Shown piece by piece: positions 34,665 to 44,368 of a stretch of 64,000 nt of DNA. Below the pieces are notes generated by a model. It ran no database searches, was not told the origin of the DNA, and saw only the letters and a list, made by a program, of their open reading frames with translations. The position numbers were made by a program, and so were the translations under genes. This DNA is from Bacteroidales bacterium (GTDB taxonomy: Bacteria; Bacteroidota; Bacteroidia; Bacteroidales; UBA932). How positions within the stretch are numbered: the first letter of the stretch is position 1; every line of letters starts with the position of its first letter. Location of the stretch: positions 1-64,000 of the forward strand of contig JAFWSX010000005.1 in assembly GCA_017519185.1 (NCBI GenBank), read 5' to 3'.

Positions 34665-36092
34665 TTAGTTTTTGTGCAGTTCCAGGGTATTATTGATAAC
34701 CTTTGGCAGTTCTTCAGGAAAATGGGTCACAAAAAGCAGAGTTTTGTCCCCACCAGTACAAAACTGCTCAATGACAGCCTTTGCAGTCGCCCTGCACCGG
34801 CGGTCCAGCCCCTGGAAGGGTTCGTCCAGGATAAGAAGGTCCGGATCTTTAACGAAAGCACGGGCCAGAAGCACAAGGCGCTGCTCTCCGCTTGACAAGG
34901 TCTGGAACATACGGTTGGCCAGTCTGCCTGCTCCGAATACTTCCAGCAGGCTGCTGCTCATTGCCAGTTCCTCCACCTTGTTGTTGCAGACTCCGGCATA
35001 GCCGTCTGCAAATCCGCCGGCCACGACTTCGACTGCCGGCAAGTTGTCGCTGAATCCGCTGTGCATCTCGCTGGAAAGATAGCCTATGTGCTTCTTGATG
35101 TCCCAGATGCTTTCGCCACTGCCCCTCGGCACGTCGAAGAGAGTCATATCGAGAGAATAGGCTTTGGGGTTGTCTGCGCATACAAGGCTGAGAAGGGTGC
35201 TTTTGCCGCTCCCGTTTGGTCCGGTCACGTTCCAGGCATCGCCGCGTTTCACCGTCCAGTCAAGCCCGCTGAACACCTGCCTGTCGCCATAAGATATCGA
35301 CACGTTCCTCATCAGCACGGCATTCTCGTAGTTGACTTGTCTGTGGCCCTTGAAAGGCAGTCCGGGCGACAGCAGGCCTGAATCGGGTCTGTCACCAGCG
35401 AAGGAAATGGCCTCGACCCTACTGTACTTGCGAGAGCATACACCCTCCTTGAGAAAGTACACGTGGGTCACCAGCGAAGGAACCATATCCACATCGGTGA
35501 GACTCATTATGAAACTGACGCCGAGACGGTCGGATACGAGTATCATCAAGTCGCAGAGCAACTCCCGGGTCTGGGGGTCAAGGCCGATGAAGGGAGCCTC
35601 CAGCACAAGGACTTTGGGTGCCGAAAGCAGAGCCTTCGTCAGATGATATCTGCGGAGTTCGCCCGATGACAGCACCATTATGGTCCTGTCGAGCAGAGGC
35701 CGCATTCCGAGCAGGTCGTAGAGTTCCTGCCGCCACGTGTCGCCGGCATCAGGTTCAAGGGCAAGCAAATCTTTTACAAGGGCTCCGTTCTCCCTCTCCT
35801 GGGCGTGCCAGCGTTGCTGGTAATAGTATGGAAATTCGGTTGTGCCATAGGCGCCGTTGAAGCGTACTACTTTCAATGCCTTGTAGGTCTCGCAGCCGAG
35901 ATTGTGCCGGAGAGTTCCCTCCCTGAGATAGAAGCCGCCGGACATCATCGTTATCAGCGTGCTCTTGCCGCTGCCGTTGTCTCCCACAAGAGCTATGTGC
36001 TCACCCTCGTTAAGTTCGAAGTCCACAGGAGCCGCCAGCCTTCTGAGAGGGTTGGAAACTACAGCCGATTGCAATGAGATGAGATGAGCCAT
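34665..36092 (-). CDS. Tandem ABC ATPase domain protein (ModF/YlmA-like)
   Basis: 475 residues from ATG 36092; a GTG at 36116 is possible but would overlap lolD. Two complete ABC ATPase domains are present. The first has Walker A GDNGSGKST (near residue 35) and signature LSSGELRRYH. The second has Walker A GPNGSGKST (near 275) and signature LSSGEQRLVLLARA with Walker B DLLILDEPFQGLD. No membrane segments are present. Two fused ATPase domains without a permease resemble ModF/PhrA, a soluble protein of uncertain function, rather than a transporter component. It lies 4 bases after lolD. Confidence 0.78.
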   Translation of the reverse strand: MAHLISLQSAVVSNPLRRLAAPVDFELNEGEHIALVGDNGSGKSTLITMMSGGFYLREGTLRHNLGCETYKALKVVRFNGAYGTTEFPYYYQQRWHAQERENGALVKDLLALEPDAGDTWRQELYDLLGMRPLLDRTIMVLSSGELRRYHLTKALLSAPKVLVLEAPFIGLDPQTRELLCDLMILVSDRLGVSFIMSLTDVDMVPSLVTHVYFLKEGVCSRKYSRVEAISFAGDRPDSGLLSPGLPFKGHRQVNYENAVLMRNVSISYGDRQVFSGLDWTVKRGDAWNVTGPNGSGKSTLLSLVCADNPKAYSLDMTLFDVPRGSGESIWDIKKHIGYLSSEMHSGFSDNLPAVEVVAGGFADGYAGVCNNKVEELAMSSSLLEVFGAGRLANRMFQTLSSGEQRLVLLARAFVKDPDLLILDEPFQGLDRRCRATAKAVIEQFCTGGDKTLLFVTHFPEELPKVINNTLELHKN

Positions 36093-36096
36093 CCAA

Positions 36097-36738
36097 TCAG
36101 ACAAAGCGTCCGTCACGCATTTCGAGACAACGGTCGCTCAGGCGGGCAAGGTCACGGTCGTGTGTGACGATGACGAAGGTTACACCGTGTGTATCCCTTA
36201 TCTTGAAGAAAAGATTGTGAAGTTCTTCCCTGGTCTTGCTGTCCAGGTTACCCGAAGGCTCGTCGGCAAAAATGACCGAAGGCGAATTGACCAGCGCACG
36301 GGCTACCGCCACGCGCTTCTGCTCGCCTCCGGAAAGCTGGGAGGGCTTATGGTCGAGCCTCTCTCCCAGACCGAGCTCCTCGAGGAGCGCCGCTGCCTGG
36401 TCAGGGTCCTTGCGGCCGGCTATCATCGCGGGAATCATCACGTTTTCCTTGGCCGTGAATTCCGGAAGCAGGTGGTGGAACTGGAATACGAAGCCGATCT
36501 TACGGCAACGGAAGTCGGCGAGTTCTTTTTCAGACAGGCTGAAGATGTCCTGGCCGTCGATGATGACCTTTCCTGCATCTGGAACATACAGCGATCCGAG
36601 AATCTGCAGCAGAGTACTCTTGCCTGCACCGCTTGCGCCCACAATGCTTATGACCTCACGGTCTTCCGCCGTAAAATCGATGCCTTTGAGCACCTTGAGG
36701 TCGCCGAAGCTTTTTTCTATGCCTGTTGCCTGTATCAT
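36097..36738 (-). CDS. lolD: LolD-like lipoprotein-release ABC ATPase
   Basis: 213 residues. Walker [10 protein letters not shown] is near residue 34, and [19 protein letters not shown] is the LolD/MacB-type Q-loop region. The signature [15 protein letters not shown] and Walker [14 protein letters not shown] follow. LolD powers the LolCE permease, which frees lipoproteins from the inner membrane for transfer to the outer membrane. No permease gene lies next to it, so partner and exact role are inferred; a MacB-type exporter ATPase is the alternative. Confidence 0.82.
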   Translation of the reverse strand: MIQATGIEKSFGDLKVLKGIDFTAEDREVISIVGASGAGKSTLLQILGSLYVPDAGKVIIDGQDIFSLSEKELADFRCRKIGFVFQFHHLLPEFTAKENVMIPAMIAGRKDPDQAAALLEELGLGERLDHKPSQLSGGEQKRVAVARALVNSPSVIFADEPSGNLDSKTREELHNLFFKIRDTHGVTFVIVTHDRDLARLSDRCLEMRDGRFV

Positions 36739-36767
36739 ATCCTCACAAAAATAGGAAAAATATCGGA

Positions 36768-38777
36768 CTAATATGAGTCTACGTCTACTACTATGTCGAC
36801 GGGAGGTTTCATATAGCCCCGCATCTGCTCCACAAGATCAGCCACGCGCTGTTTTGAAGCCCTGGCACCGGATGTCTTGGCAAGTTTGATCCAGAACACT
36901 GCGATGAAATATCCCTGAATCTTGTTGACTGCCGGAGTCATAGGGCCCATGAATTCGATGCCCGGCATCTTCGACAGCCTGGCCTTGATTTCGTCTGCCA
37001 TCCTGAACACACGTCCTTCGTACCTGTCGCGGACAGTGAGGGAGACAAGACGGACATAGGGAGGGAAAGCGAAAGCCTTCCGCTGCTCCAGCAGGGAATC
37101 ATAATCATATCTGCCCTCAACAGCATCTTTCAACACCGGATAGCCGCTCTGCCAGGTCTGTATTACGAAACTCCCGGCACTTCCACGCCTTGCCGCACGG
37201 CCCTTGAGTTGTGCGAGCAGCTGCAGTGCCTTCTCGTCGCATCGGAAATCCTGAAGGCTCACGAGAGTGTCGGCATTGATAACGGCCACAAGCGAAAGAT
37301 TCGCAAAATCGAAGCCCTTGGTGATCATCTGGGTGCCGACCATTATGTCTATGTCGCCGTTGCGGAATCCGTCCAGCACTTTCTTCTCCTCGCGAGCAGA
37401 AGCCGTCACGTCAGCATCGAAGCGGGCTACTACGGCGTCGGGAAACAGCTGCTGCAGTTCTTCTTCCAGTTTTTCAGTACCCGCGCCCCTCAGGACCAGT
37501 CCCTCGCAGCCGCAATCGCCGCAGACAGGCTCATAGGCCGTCTGGTAACCGCAGTAATGGCAGCTCAGCACATTCTTGAACTTGTGGTAGCTCAGGGCCA
37601 CGTTGCACGACGGACAGCGGGGCACGGAGCCGCAGTGCGGACACTGGACGTATGATGAATATGAACGCCGCGACCTGAACACCATTATCTGTTCCTTGCG
37701 GTCCAGGGCCTCGCGCATCATATTCACAAGTTTCATAGAGAAAGATCCCTTAACGTCGTGTGCGGCCCAGGCCCTGTTCATATCGATCAGCACGGTCCTG
37801 ATCTCGGGTTCGCCGTAATAGCGTTCCTTGAGTTCCACATAGCCATATTTTCCGGTGCGGGCGTTATAGACCGACTCCAGAGAAGGAGTGGCGCTGCCCA
37901 GCAGGATATCGGCAGAATGGGCGCGTGCGAACATCACGGCCAGGTCGCGGCCGTGATAGCGCGGAGCCGGGTCGGCCTGTTTGTAGGAACTGTCGTGTTC
38001 TTCGTCCACCACCACCAGCCCCACGTCGCCGTGCGGCAGAAGCAGAGCCGAACGTGTGCCGAGTATGATGTAGGGTTCGCCTGCGGAAACTATCTTGTCA
38101 TAAATATCCTTTCGCGCAGCCGGCGTCTGCCTGGAATGCCAGATGAGAAGTTTTTCACCGAAAGCAGCCCCGAGACGCTGTTCCAGCTGCCTGGACATCG
38201 CTATTTCCGGCACCAGATACAGCACTCCCCTGCCCTTTCCGAGCGTCTTTCGGGACAGTGCCATATAGATTTCGGTCTTGCCGGCAGCAGTCACGGCATC
38301 CAGCAGCACAGGCTTACGGCCTTTATGGAAAAAGTTTTCAATCGAGGCCATAGCCTCCTGCTGGGCGGCTGACAGGACAGCCTCCGGCTTGCTTTCATAC
38401 TGCGGCAGCTTCTTGCGCAGGCTGCGTTTCTTTTCGACCTGCTTGTAGAACTGCGCGGGGCAGGCGCTCTTGAAGACTTCGCCCAGGGTGCACAAATAGT
38501 ACTCGGCAATGCTTCTCCAGAAATCCATCTGGGCCCTGCCGATTGCCGGAATTTCCGTCTTCACTTCGTCTATCTCGTGGACTATAGCCGGATCGACGCC
38601 ATCGGCAAGAGCTCCTTTGCGGCTCACGACGGCAAGATAGCGGCGGCCGTGGAATGTCACTGTCACCCAGCTGCCCACTTCGACTTCCTCCTGCAAAGTT
38701 TCAGGCAGGAAATAGCTCACCTCCCCCGTCAGCCTGAGGGGAAGGACCACATCCACGCTGATTCTGTTGCAGGTCAT
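36768..38777 (-). CDS. priA: Primosomal protein N' (replication restart helicase PriA)
   Basis: 669 residues, shorter than most PriA proteins (about 730-830). The helicase core has the DEEH box ([13 protein letters not shown]), GSATPSLES and the C-terminal helicase motif [11 protein letters not shown]. The zinc region holds the expected paired CxxC motifs ([13 protein letters not shown] and CHYCGYQ...CGDCGC). Walker A reads AVTAAGKTE, so the usual first glycine is alanine. It restarts stalled forks by loading DnaB. Its ATG overlaps the stop of the upstream ligase gene (ATGA). Confidence 0.92.
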   Translation of the reverse strand: MTCNRISVDVVLPLRLTGEVSYFLPETLQEEVEVGSWVTVTFHGRRYLAVVSRKGALADGVDPAIVHEIDEVKTEIPAIGRAQMDFWRSIAEYYLCTLGEVFKSACPAQFYKQVEKKRSLRKKLPQYESKPEAVLSAAQQEAMASIENFFHKGRKPVLLDAVTAAGKTEIYMALSRKTLGKGRGVLYLVPEIAMSRQLEQRLGAAFGEKLLIWHSRQTPAARKDIYDKIVSAGEPYIILGTRSALLLPHGDVGLVVVDEEHDSSYKQADPAPRYHGRDLAVMFARAHSADILLGSATPSLESVYNARTGKYGYVELKERYYGEPEIRTVLIDMNRAWAAHDVKGSFSMKLVNMMREALDRKEQIMVFRSRRSYSSYVQCPHCGSVPRCPSCNVALSYHKFKNVLSCHYCGYQTAYEPVCGDCGCEGLVLRGAGTEKLEEELQQLFPDAVVARFDADVTASAREEKKVLDGFRNGDIDIMVGTQMITKGFDFANLSLVAVINADTLVSLQDFRCDEKALQLLAQLKGRAARRGSAGSFVIQTWQSGYPVLKDAVEGRYDYDSLLEQRKAFAFPPYVRLVSLTVRDRYEGRVFRMADEIKARLSKMPGIEFMGPMTPAVNKIQGYFIAVFWIKLAKTSGARASKQRVADLVEQMRGYMKPPVDIVVDVDSY

Positions 38778-40246
38778 TTCAGGTAGTTTATTCTGTTGCG
38801 TTTGAGATTATCCATCTGAGACCGTACCATCTGGCGTATGGCCTGTTTGTTGACCTTGCCGACTGCTGTCATCGGGATATCGTCCAAGGCCACGTAAAAG
38901 TCGGGGCGACGGTTCTTTGCCAGCCTGAGCTTAAGGTAATCTCCGAGAGCCCTGAGGTCAGTTTTCTCCGCCTGCCCACGTTTCAGCACGGCCACGATCC
39001 TCTCTCCGTAAACGGCATCTGGAATTCCGATAACCTGAGACCCATCAATTCCTTTATAGTCATCTAGGGCAAGTTCGACGTGCTTGGGAGAGATATTGTC
39101 ACCGCCCTTGATAATCATATCTTTGCAGCGGTCCACAATCCAGTACCTTCCGGATGAATCACGTTGCGCCACGTCCCCGGTATGGAACCAGCCTTCCTCA
39201 TCATAAGATGCAGCCGTCATTGCCGCGTCCAGGTAGCCGGCCATCATTCCTTTACCGCGGATGCACAATTCGCCCTGGCACATTCCATCCGCTTCCTCCT
39301 CATATCCTGGTGCGAGACGGGCCTCCATATTTCCGACAGGGTGGCCTACAGACGTACCGCGGTCTTCGGGAGCGTCGTCGAAAGTCTGGGCAACAGCCCA
39401 GCTGGCGCATTCAGTCATTCCGTAGCCGCACAAAACGTGCTGAGGCCCGAAGGCCTTTCCCATTCTGTCCACCAGTTCCCTTGAGGTATAAGATCCGCCG
39501 ACCACCGCAGTTCTGACGCTCGACAAGTCATAGCGGCCTGCCAGCTCCGAAGAAAACAACAGCTGATACATAGTGGGAACCATGTTCAGCACGGTGCATC
39601 TGTATTTTTCTATCAGTCTCAGGGTTCCTCTCGGAGTATATGACCTGCTTACGACCAGTGACGCTCCGGCCAGGAAGAAAGAACAGCAGATGAGCACACA
39701 GCCGTAGCAGTGGCTGATGGGAAGGTTGAGCAGCATCGTGTCGCCGGCATCCAGTCCTATGGTCTTCATATAGTCAAAGGCTGAGTTGGACAGACTTCCA
39801 CGGGTATGCATGACACCCTTGGGGTTTGCCGTTGTACCCGATGTAAACATAATAAGCTGCAGGCCTGAAGGATCGGCATCAGCCGATGCCGTCCATTTCA
39901 AGGGTTCTGCAGCCATCCCGTCCGACAGACGGAGCAGCAGTCTGGCCCCTGCCGTTTTCGTGATATAGCTTATGTCTTCCTCGACAGACTTGGAACTTAT
40001 GGGAACTGCAACCGCCCCGAGTTTCATAAGTGCGAAGAAGGCCTTCATCCAATGCGACGTGTTCTGGCCGAAAAGTGCGACCCTGTCTCCGGTGCCTATT
40101 CCGCAGCCGGCGAGAGTATCGGCACAGGAATCCACCTCATCCAGGAATTCCGAATACGAATACATCTTCCCTTCATCGGGGAAATGGATCTCGGAAGACG
40201 GGAAACGGGGTGCTGCCGCTTTGAACAGGTCGTAGAAGGACTCCAT
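38774..40246 (-). CDS. Acyl-CoA synthetase / AMP-dependent ligase
   Basis: 490 residues of the adenylate-forming superfamily. Core motif P-loop is FTSGTTANPKGVMHTRGS (near residue 133); further blocks are YGMTECA (near 270), GWFHTGDVAQRDSSGRYW and the C-terminal hinge with a catalytic lysine in TAVGKVNKQAIR. It activates a carboxylic acid as acyl-AMP and joins it to CoA. Substrate is not evident; a fatty acid is likely because the upstream neighbour is an acyl-ACP thioesterase. It lies 3 bases after that gene and overlaps priA by 4 bases. Confidence 0.85.
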   Translation of the reverse strand: MESFYDLFKAAAPRFPSSEIHFPDEGKMYSYSEFLDEVDSCADTLAGCGIGTGDRVALFGQNTSHWMKAFFALMKLGAVAVPISSKSVEEDISYITKTAGARLLLRLSDGMAAEPLKWTASADADPSGLQLIMFTSGTTANPKGVMHTRGSLSNSAFDYMKTIGLDAGDTMLLNLPISHCYGCVLICCSFFLAGASLVVSRSYTPRGTLRLIEKYRCTVLNMVPTMYQLLFSSELAGRYDLSSVRTAVVGGSYTSRELVDRMGKAFGPQHVLCGYGMTECASWAVAQTFDDAPEDRGTSVGHPVGNMEARLAPGYEEEADGMCQGELCIRGKGMMAGYLDAAMTAASYDEEGWFHTGDVAQRDSSGRYWIVDRCKDMIIKGGDNISPKHVELALDDYKGIDGSQVIGIPDAVYGERIVAVLKRGQAEKTDLRALGDYLKLRLAKNRRPDFYVALDDIPMTAVGKVNKQAIRQMVRSQMDNLKRNRINYLK

Positions 40247-40249
40247 AAG

Positions 40250-40978
40250 CTATGCCTTCCACTTGATTCGTGCGTTGACGAAATTGGTACCGGAAGCCGA
40301 ATTGACCGAGAACAGGGTCAGGTCATCGGCAAGGTCTTCATATCTGACTTCTATGTCTTCGCCATAGACGGCCTCCTTGGCATACACTATCTCGAAACGT
40401 TCCACTTGACGGTCATAGACCTTGTCCACCGGGTATGAATCCATTATCCACTGGACATACTGCATGCTGTTGGTGTGTCCGTTATAATCGATGTCGCTGT
40501 AGACGACCTTGTGCCGGTAGATGTCCGTACCTTCAGCCTGCGGGAGCTTGCCCGGCAGTTCGGCCGAAACTTTCTCGCCTGTGGCGAAATCCGATATGTT
40601 GGTGTCCCGTATCACGTTCACAGGACGGCGGGTCTTCAAGTCTATTATCGCCCATTCGGTTGATGCGGTGCAAAGGATCTCTCCCCCCTCGTCGCGCATT
40701 ATGAAGTTCCTGGTAGTCAGTAGACGGTTCACTCCTTCCACCCAGGTCTCGATGGTAATCTTGTCCTGCTCGACTGGCAGTCGCTTTATGTCAGCCGCAA
40801 ACTTGAGCAGCACCCAGGAAATACCCTCGCCGTCTATCAGGTTGAGGGTTCCGAAGCCGTGCAGGTCGGCATCCTTCCCAGATGCAGTAAGAAACGCACG
40901 CTGCAACGCCACAAGTCTGAAATGCATTTTTCCGTCCACGTCGTGGGCGGGTATGATATAATCGTATTTGTTTCCCAT
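40250..40978 (-). CDS. Acyl-ACP thioesterase
   Basis: 242 residues, a double hot-dog protein of the acyl-ACP thioesterase family (FatA/FatB-like). The second hot-dog holds the catalytic-type segment DIDYNGHTNSMQYVQWI (near residue 160), where Asn and His are in the positions used for hydrolysis. The first half has RLVALQRAFLTASG and TWVEGVNRLLTTRNF. It releases free fatty acids from acyl carrier protein. Together with the ligase it could form a release and reactivation pair. A TACCTTTA box (40999-41006), one mismatch from TAnnTTTG, lies 20 bases upstream of the start. Confidence 0.85.
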   Translation of the reverse strand: MGNKYDYIIPAHDVDGKMHFRLVALQRAFLTASGKDADLHGFGTLNLIDGEGISWVLLKFAADIKRLPVEQDKITIETWVEGVNRLLTTRNFIMRDEGGEILCTASTEWAIIDLKTRRPVNVIRDTNISDFATGEKVSAELPGKLPQAEGTDIYRHKVVYSDIDYNGHTNSMQYVQWIMDSYPVDKVYDRQVERFEIVYAKEAVYGEDIEVRYEDLADDLTLFSVNSASGTNFVNARIKWKA

Positions 40979-40998
40979 TTCAATATTCTTTGCAGTGG

Positions 40999-41006
40999 TA
41001 AAGGTA
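40999..41006 (-). promoter_or_regulatory. Candidate -7 box (TACCTTTA) for the thioesterase operon
   Basis: Seven of eight positions match TAnnTTTG on the minus strand, 20 bases before the ATG at 40978, in the divergent gap to the nitroreductase gene. Confidence 0.28.
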
Positions 41007-41052
41007 GCGAGATTTGGGATTAATTAGTAATTTGGCGGAAAATAACTCATCC

Positions 41053-41694
41053 ATGAAAAGTACCTTTTTCGCTATTGCATTAGCAACCGCACTCCTGGTC
41101 TCAGCCGGATGCGTAAACGTAACCACAGTTAATACAGAATCAGATATGGGAAATCCTGTCATTGAAAACATAATGGCACGCCGTTCCGTGCGTCACTACA
41201 CCGACCAGGCAGTGCCCCGCGAACTGCTCCAGCAGATCGCAGAGTGCGGCGTCAACGCCCCCAATGCAATGAACAGCCAGGACTGGGAGGTCCGTATCAT
41301 CGACAACCCCGAATACTTTGACGGAGTTACCGAAATAATGAGGAAGACAATGCCCGGAATGGTAGGCGACGATGACCCGAAATTCCGCAACGGATTGCGC
41401 AACGCCACGGCTGTCATTGCAGTAGCGTGCCCGGACGACGAGAATGGTACGGCGTTGATAAACGTAGGTCTTCTGGCCGAGAACGTATGCCTGTCAGCAC
41501 AGTCACTTGGACTGGGCTCCGTAATAATGGCAGGTCCGGTCCGCGGCCTCGACACGCCGGAGGGCAAACCTCTGATAGACAAATTGAACCTGAGCGAAGG
41601 CTACAAACTCCGCCTCTTCATCGGACTCGGCTATCCCGATGAGTCTCCCGCCGCAAGGCCCAGGGACCTCGGCAAGATCCAGTTCGTGGACTAG
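41053..41694 (+). CDS. Nitroreductase family protein with N-terminal export signal
   Basis: 213 residues from ATG 41053. The first 21 residues (MKSTFFAIALATALLVSAGC) look like a signal or lipoprotein signal, followed by a polar linker. The nitroreductase fold starts at IENIMARRSVRHYTDQAVP. FMN-binding features (RRSVR, QSLGLGSVIMAGP, LFIGLGYPDE) are present. An in-frame ATG at 41146 (MGNPVIEN) would give a normal cytosolic protein of 182 residues, but the upstream segment reads as coding. These enzymes reduce quinones, flavins or nitro compounds with NAD(P)H. It is divergent from the thioesterase gene. Confidence 0.78.
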   Translation: MKSTFFAIALATALLVSAGCVNVTTVNTESDMGNPVIENIMARRSVRHYTDQAVPRELLQQIAECGVNAPNAMNSQDWEVRIIDNPEYFDGVTEIMRKTMPGMVGDDDPKFRNGLRNATAVIAVACPDDENGTALINVGLLAENVCLSAQSLGLGSVIMAGPVRGLDTPEGKPLIDKLNLSEGYKLRLFIGLGYPDESPAARPRDLGKIQFVD

Positions 41695-41709
41695 AAAATC
41701 TGCTTTTCC

Positions 41710-42324
41710 TTATCTGATGAAATGCATCGGCGCCCAGGGCTCGTCGCTGCCGGGGGCCGGTTTGCCACCGTTGGCTTTGAGCAGGGCGGCCATATTGTTG
41801 GCAAGAGTACGCATAGTCTGCATACCTTCCGTGTCGAGTGCCGCCTGCCCGGGTTCACGCCCGTATGCGATATTCCAGTATTGAGAGGAAACAAGCGGCA
41901 TGTTCAGCATCAGGAAAGGCATATTGAGCGTCTGAAAAGCTGCTGTTGCTCCACCACGGCGGCAGATTGCCACTGATGCTGCGGGTTTCCCGCGAAATGC
42001 GTCACCGTTCGAATAGAACATCCTCTGAAGGACTGCAAGCAACGCCCCGTTAGGCTGTCCATAGTACACAGGAGAGCCGACGACAAGTGCGTCGGCACTT
42101 TCCATCTTGGCTGAGATTCCGTTGCACACATCGTCGCCGAAGGTGCAAGCTCCCGGATCAAGGCTGCACCGGCCGCAGGCTATGCAGCCACGCACGGGCT
42201 TGTTGCCGATCCATACTATTTCGCTTTCAATGCCGAGCTTCTCAAGCTGCGCGGCTATCTCGGCCAATGCGACCGAGGTGTTGCCCTTCTGATGAGGGCT
42301 TCCGTTGATCATCAATACTTTCAT
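41710..42324 (-). CDS. Flavodoxin-like NAD(P)H-dependent oxidoreductase
   Basis: 204 residues. The N terminus MKVLMINGSPHQKGNTSVAL is the FMN phosphate-binding loop of the NADPH-dependent FMN reductase/iron-sulfur flavoprotein group. A Cys cluster follows (GCIACGRCSLDPGAC, near residues 47-60), similar to iron-sulfur flavoproteins; the cluster status is uncertain. The segment VVGSPVYYGQPNG is the second flavin contact. Substrate is unknown. It is convergent with the nitroreductase gene, with 15 bases between. Confidence 0.8.
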   Translation of the reverse strand: MKVLMINGSPHQKGNTSVALAEIAAQLEKLGIESEIVWIGNKPVRGCIACGRCSLDPGACTFGDDVCNGISAKMESADALVVGSPVYYGQPNGALLAVLQRMFYSNGDAFRGKPAASVAICRRGGATAAFQTLNMPFLMLNMPLVSSQYWNIAYGREPGQAALDTEGMQTMRTLANNMAALLKANGGKPAPGSDEPWAPMHFIR

Positions 42325-42327
42325 ATC

Positions 42328-42879
42328 TTACCAGTCGGGGTGCAGTGTCTTGTTTATCTTCAGGGTGGCAATCAGAGATTTTATGGCGCTCCTTGTCATC
42401 TCGGTCTCCGCCGTGCGGTTCCGGCTCTCAAACACGAATTTGAGACGTTTGCCGAAGAGTCTCTTCATAACGATGCAGGTCGCCGTGGAATAATCGCCCA
42501 GACGCTCGGCGCCCGCCGACCTGCGGCATTCGAACTCCGCAATGGTTCCAGGAGCCTCGTCCAGCAGATCCAGCAGACCGTTGAGAAAAGCCATAGCTTC
42601 ATCTGAGTCAGCGCCGAGGCAAAGGCAGGTCTCATCCAGGTGGTCAATGGTCAAATCTGTGATATCGTCGCGGAAGATGCCAAGGACATTGAGCCTGTAT
42701 GCGACGCTCATATAGTAGGCAACGGAGCCGTCGTCATCCTTGTATTTGAAGACTGTGAACTGAGACTGTTCGTCCTCCTCTATCTCGGCCACCTCGAAGC
42801 GCATCCCTGCAGGGAGGTTCTGCGCGAATGAGCAGACTGCCATCAAAGAAAAAGCAAGCGAAAACAATAATTTTTTCAT
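42328..42879 (-). CDS. Exported protein of unknown function
   Basis: 183 residues from ATG 42879, with a clear signal peptide (MKKLLFSLAFSLMAVCSFA-Q). The mature protein is about 165 residues, acidic in its first half (EVAEIEEDEQSQ) and basic near the end. No family is recognised. Two cysteines in ETCLCLGAD and further cysteines at FECRR and ATCIV could form disulfides in the periplasm. The frame opens eight codons earlier, but that start precedes the signal. It lies 3 bases upstream of the flavodoxin-like gene and may be cotranscribed. Confidence 0.6.
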   Translation of the reverse strand: MKKLLFSLAFSLMAVCSFAQNLPAGMRFEVAEIEEDEQSQFTVFKYKDDDGSVAYYMSVAYRLNVLGIFRDDITDLTIDHLDETCLCLGADSDEAMAFLNGLLDLLDEAPGTIAEFECRRSAGAERLGDYSTATCIVMKRLFGKRLKFVFESRNRTAETEMTRSAIKSLIATLKINKTLHPDW

Positions 42880-42914
42880 ATCGTATGACTGTTGTTTCTC
42901 CAAATATACTTATT

Positions 42915-44360
42915 TCACTCGGAAACCTTCCTAATTTTCCAGCCTATCAAAGCCACGATGAACGACATCAGCGGCGATATGATGTTGAAGAAACAGAAAG
43001 GCGCATAGGCGATGGTCGAGACGGAAAGTATCGTGGCCTGTGTCATACCGCAGCTGGACCAGGGAACGAGCGGGGAGGTGACGGTGGCAGAGTCCTCAAC
43101 ACTGCGGCTCAGCAGCCGCATCTCGTAGCCCTGCTTCTCGAACGAGTCTCGGTATAGGTTCGATGTCAGTATTATGGAAAGATACTGGTCGGAAACGATT
43201 CCGTTGAGGGCTGTTCCGGTCAGCACGGTGGAGCCCACGAGACCTGCCCTGGTGCGGGTGAGGGGTGCGAGCAGGCGCGACAGGTCAGCGAGCATACCGC
43301 TGGAGCGCATACATCCTCCGAAGAACATCGCGCAGATGATCAGAAACACCGTGTTTAGCATTCCTGTCATTCCGCGGCTAGTCACAAGCTGGTTGATTTC
43401 AGGGTTGCCCGTGTCGAGCGTCACCGTGTCGTAGATCATCCGGACGGTGCCGGCAAAGTAGGTCTTCCAGCCCGAACCGGCTGCCATACTTTCACCGATG
43501 CTGCGGACCACCTCCGGCTGGAAGATGAGGGCCGCAACGGTTGCCACAAGCGCCGAAAGCGCCAGTGTCATTATGGCCGGTTTCTTCTTCAGGATAAGCC
43601 ACAGGGTGATGGCCGGAACGATGAGCAGCCAGGGGGTTATGTGGAACTGCGACGCAAGGATTTCGGAATATGCGTCCATCTGGACCTCAGGGACGCCGTG
43701 GTGGGTAAATCCGAGGATTGTGAAGATGATGAGCGTTATGACAATCGAGGGAACCGTCGTCAGGTACATATAGTGGATGTGGTCGAACAGCCCTACATTG
43801 TTGATGGAAGAGGCCATCACGGTAGTGTCCGACAGCGGGGAAATCTTGTCTCCGAAATATGCTCCGGATATGATGGCTCCGGCCGTCAGGGCGTCAGAAA
43901 AGCCTTCTGCGTGACCGATGCCGATAAGGGCGACACCGACAGTGGCGATCGTGGTCCAGGAAGAACCAGTGATTATGGAAACGACCGCACACAGCACACA
44001 GGCGGTGAGCAGGAACACTTTCGGGCTGATTATCCTGATGCCGTAGCATATGAAAGTCGGGACCACACCGCTCATGGTCCAGGTGCCGGAAATGGCTCCG
44101 ATAAGGAAAAGGATAAGAATCGCCGGGGTGACTTCGCTCACGTTGGAGACGATGTCTCTTTCAAAGTCCTTCCAAGGCTGTCTATAGAGCCACATTGAGA
44201 GCCAGATACAGACTCCGGCAGCCACTAGCAGCGCAACCTGCGAAGCTCCCAGGATCGAATCCGCACCGAAGATGGCGATGTCCAGCGCAAGGATTGCCAT
44301 CAGCACCAGCAGTGGCACGAGCGCTATCAGAATTCTGCGGGATGGTGAAATGCTCTTCAT
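42915..44360 (-). CDS. nhaC: NhaC-type Na+/H+ antiporter
   Basis: 481 residues from ATG 44360, with about 11-12 hydrophobic helices. The segment GSSWTTIATVGVALIGIG and the following AYFGDKISPLSDTTVMAS are the hallmark of the NhaC family. Members exchange sodium, and in some cases organic acids such as malate and lactate, for protons across the inner membrane. The ion and any organic substrate are not determined. A TATCTTTA box at 44369-44376 lies 8 bases upstream. It is divergent from the B12 phosphatase gene. Confidence 0.85.
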   Translation of the reverse strand: MKSISPSRRILIALVPLLVLMAILALDIAIFGADSILGASQVALLVAAGVCIWLSMWLYRQPWKDFERDIVSNVSEVTPAILILFLIGAISGTWTMSGVVPTFICYGIRIISPKVFLLTACVLCAVVSIITGSSWTTIATVGVALIGIGHAEGFSDALTAGAIISGAYFGDKISPLSDTTVMASSINNVGLFDHIHYMYLTTVPSIVITLIIFTILGFTHHGVPEVQMDAYSEILASQFHITPWLLIVPAITLWLILKKKPAIMTLALSALVATVAALIFQPEVVRSIGESMAAGSGWKTYFAGTVRMIYDTVTLDTGNPEINQLVTSRGMTGMLNTVFLIICAMFFGGCMRSSGMLADLSRLLAPLTRTRAGLVGSTVLTGTALNGIVSDQYLSIILTSNLYRDSFEKQGYEMRLLSRSVEDSATVTSPLVPWSSCGMTQATILSVSTIAYAPFCFFNIISPLMSFIVALIGWKIRKVSE

Positions 44361-44368
44361 AAGTTCCG

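Noticed and set aside
41695-41709. Terminator between the convergent nitroreductase and flavodoxin-like genes
   Set aside because: The 15-base gap is AT-rich but forms no stable stem.
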